Shown piece after piece: positions 63,449 through 64,000 of a stretch of 64,000 nt of DNA. Every line of letters begins with the position of its first letter. Position 1 is the stretch's first letter. Under the pieces are notes generated by a model. The model had not been told where the DNA came from and did no database searches. It saw only the letters and a list, made by a program, of their open reading frames with translations. Made by a program: the position numbers and the translations under genes. Origin of the DNA: CAVZCK01 sp963773735 (GTDB lineage: Bacteria > Pseudomonadota > Alphaproteobacteria > Rhizobiales > Rhodomicrobiaceae); contig CAVZCK010000034.1 of NCBI GenBank assembly GCA_963773735.1, positions 1-64,000 on the forward strand, in the 5' to 3' direction.

Positions 63449-64000
63449 TTATCTCTCGCGGAGCGCGCGCTCCATCTGGTCGCGCAGCGGCTTGACGATG
63501 TAGCTGGCAAGCGTCCGCTCCCCGGTCTTGATGAACACCTCTGCCGGCATGCCCGGCACCAGCTTGAGGCCGTTCAACTTCGCCAGTTCGCTTTCGGATA
63601 TTTGTACGGCTGCGGAGTAATAGGACGGCCGGTTTTCCGAGTCACGGGTCAGATCGGCGCCGATGCGCATCAGGTTCCGTGCAGCTGATCGGTCTTACGC
63701 CGGTCGAAGGCAGAGAAGCGGATGCGCGCATCCTGCCCCGCCGCCAATTTATCGATGTCCGACGGTTTGACCTTGACCTCCACGATCAGCCGGTCGGCGC
63801 TTGGCACGATGTGCATCAGCACGTCGCTCGGCGCCACGACGCCGCCAATCGTGTGGACGGTGAGTTCGTGAACGACGCCGGGGATCGGTGAGCGGATATC
63901 GAGCCGCTTCAGCTGATCCTCGGCGGCAATCTTCTTTTCCCGCAACTCATTGATCTTGGTTTCCGACTCGCGCAGCTGTTTGACGACATCGGCAATGAAA
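63449..64000 (-). pseudogene. HlyD-family type I secretion adaptor (5' part outside window), single frameshift
   Basis: Reading from the right edge: FIADVVKQLRESETKINELREKKIAAEDQLKRLDIRSPIPGVVHELTVHTIGGVVAPSDVLMHIVP (coiled coil, then lipoyl-like half-motif), then VKVKPSDIDKLAAGQDARIRFSAFDRR. Near 63675 the frame changes to MRIGADLTRDSENRPSYYSAAVQISESELAKLNGLKLVPGMPAEVFIKTGERTLASYIVKPLRDQMERALRER, the standard C-terminus of PrtE/HlyD adaptors. These bridge the inner-membrane ABC exporter and the outer-membrane TolC channel. The start and the partner ABC protein lie beyond 64000. Confidence 0.85.

Overview
The window reads as a chromosomal segment of an alphaproteobacterium of the order Hyphomicrobiales (Rhizobiales). 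Reasons: high GC with C/G-ending codons; the syntenic blocks maf - yacG - tRNA-Phe and pheA - kdsB - cycM-type cytochrome; a CoxG/CoxE-like pair; FixJ-style regulators; and an extragenic palindrome type common in this order. Genus cannot be fixed from the sequence alone.

Layout. 1-372: 3'-truncated receiver-domain gene whose phosphoacceptor Asp is Glu. 694-7936: an SDR, then a tight five-gene operon (lysine 2,3-aminomutase, two ATP-grasp ligases, a GNAT-deacetylase-GNAT fusion, a SET-domain methyltransferase). Every enzyme in it belongs to a family acting on lysine, amino groups or amide bonds, and I regard it as the most likely undescribed pathway here. 8189-9233: small housekeeping-type genes. 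9454-22980: accessory DNA with an IS21-family element, an IS630 remnant, two decayed genes, a 1471-residue CheB/CheR/histidine kinase/receiver/LuxR fusion, a secreted repeat protein interrupted at a G7 tract, palindromic repeats, an XRE regulator, an excisionase-like protein and a tyrosine recombinase that abuts tRNA-Phe. 22981-32048: core genes (tRNA-Phe, yacG, maf, isochorismatase-type hydrolase, Fe-SOD, cNMP/patatin pseudoenzyme, nudC, pheA, kdsB, duplicated di-heme cytochrome c).

32305-39909: a Yej-type peptide ABC transporter with two tandem binding proteins. 39958-47755: a degenerate ABC ATPase, a DHA2 exporter, a flavin reductase, coxG- and coxE-like genes, then GDP-fucose synthase overlapping a TPP-dependent E1-alpha gene. 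47871-61022: a catabolic cluster with a sugar ABC importer, IlvD/Edd sugar-acid dehydratase, FAH-family hydrolase, DenD-like and HIBADH-like dehydrogenases, a VOC protein, three SDRs and an EamA permease. It fits the non-phosphorylative diketo-hydrolase route for deoxy-sugar acids (L-fuconate/L-rhamnonate type). Two copies of a TTAAATCGATTT operator-like site lie in its promoters. 61231-64000: a broken CHRD gene, palindromic repeats, a small membrane protein and a type I secretion adaptor that runs off the end.

Many genes, mostly after 30 kb, carry single-base frameshifts, including kdsB, which is normally essential. This points to sequence or assembly error for at least some of them. Interrupted genes are entered once, over their full span, with approximate breakpoints.
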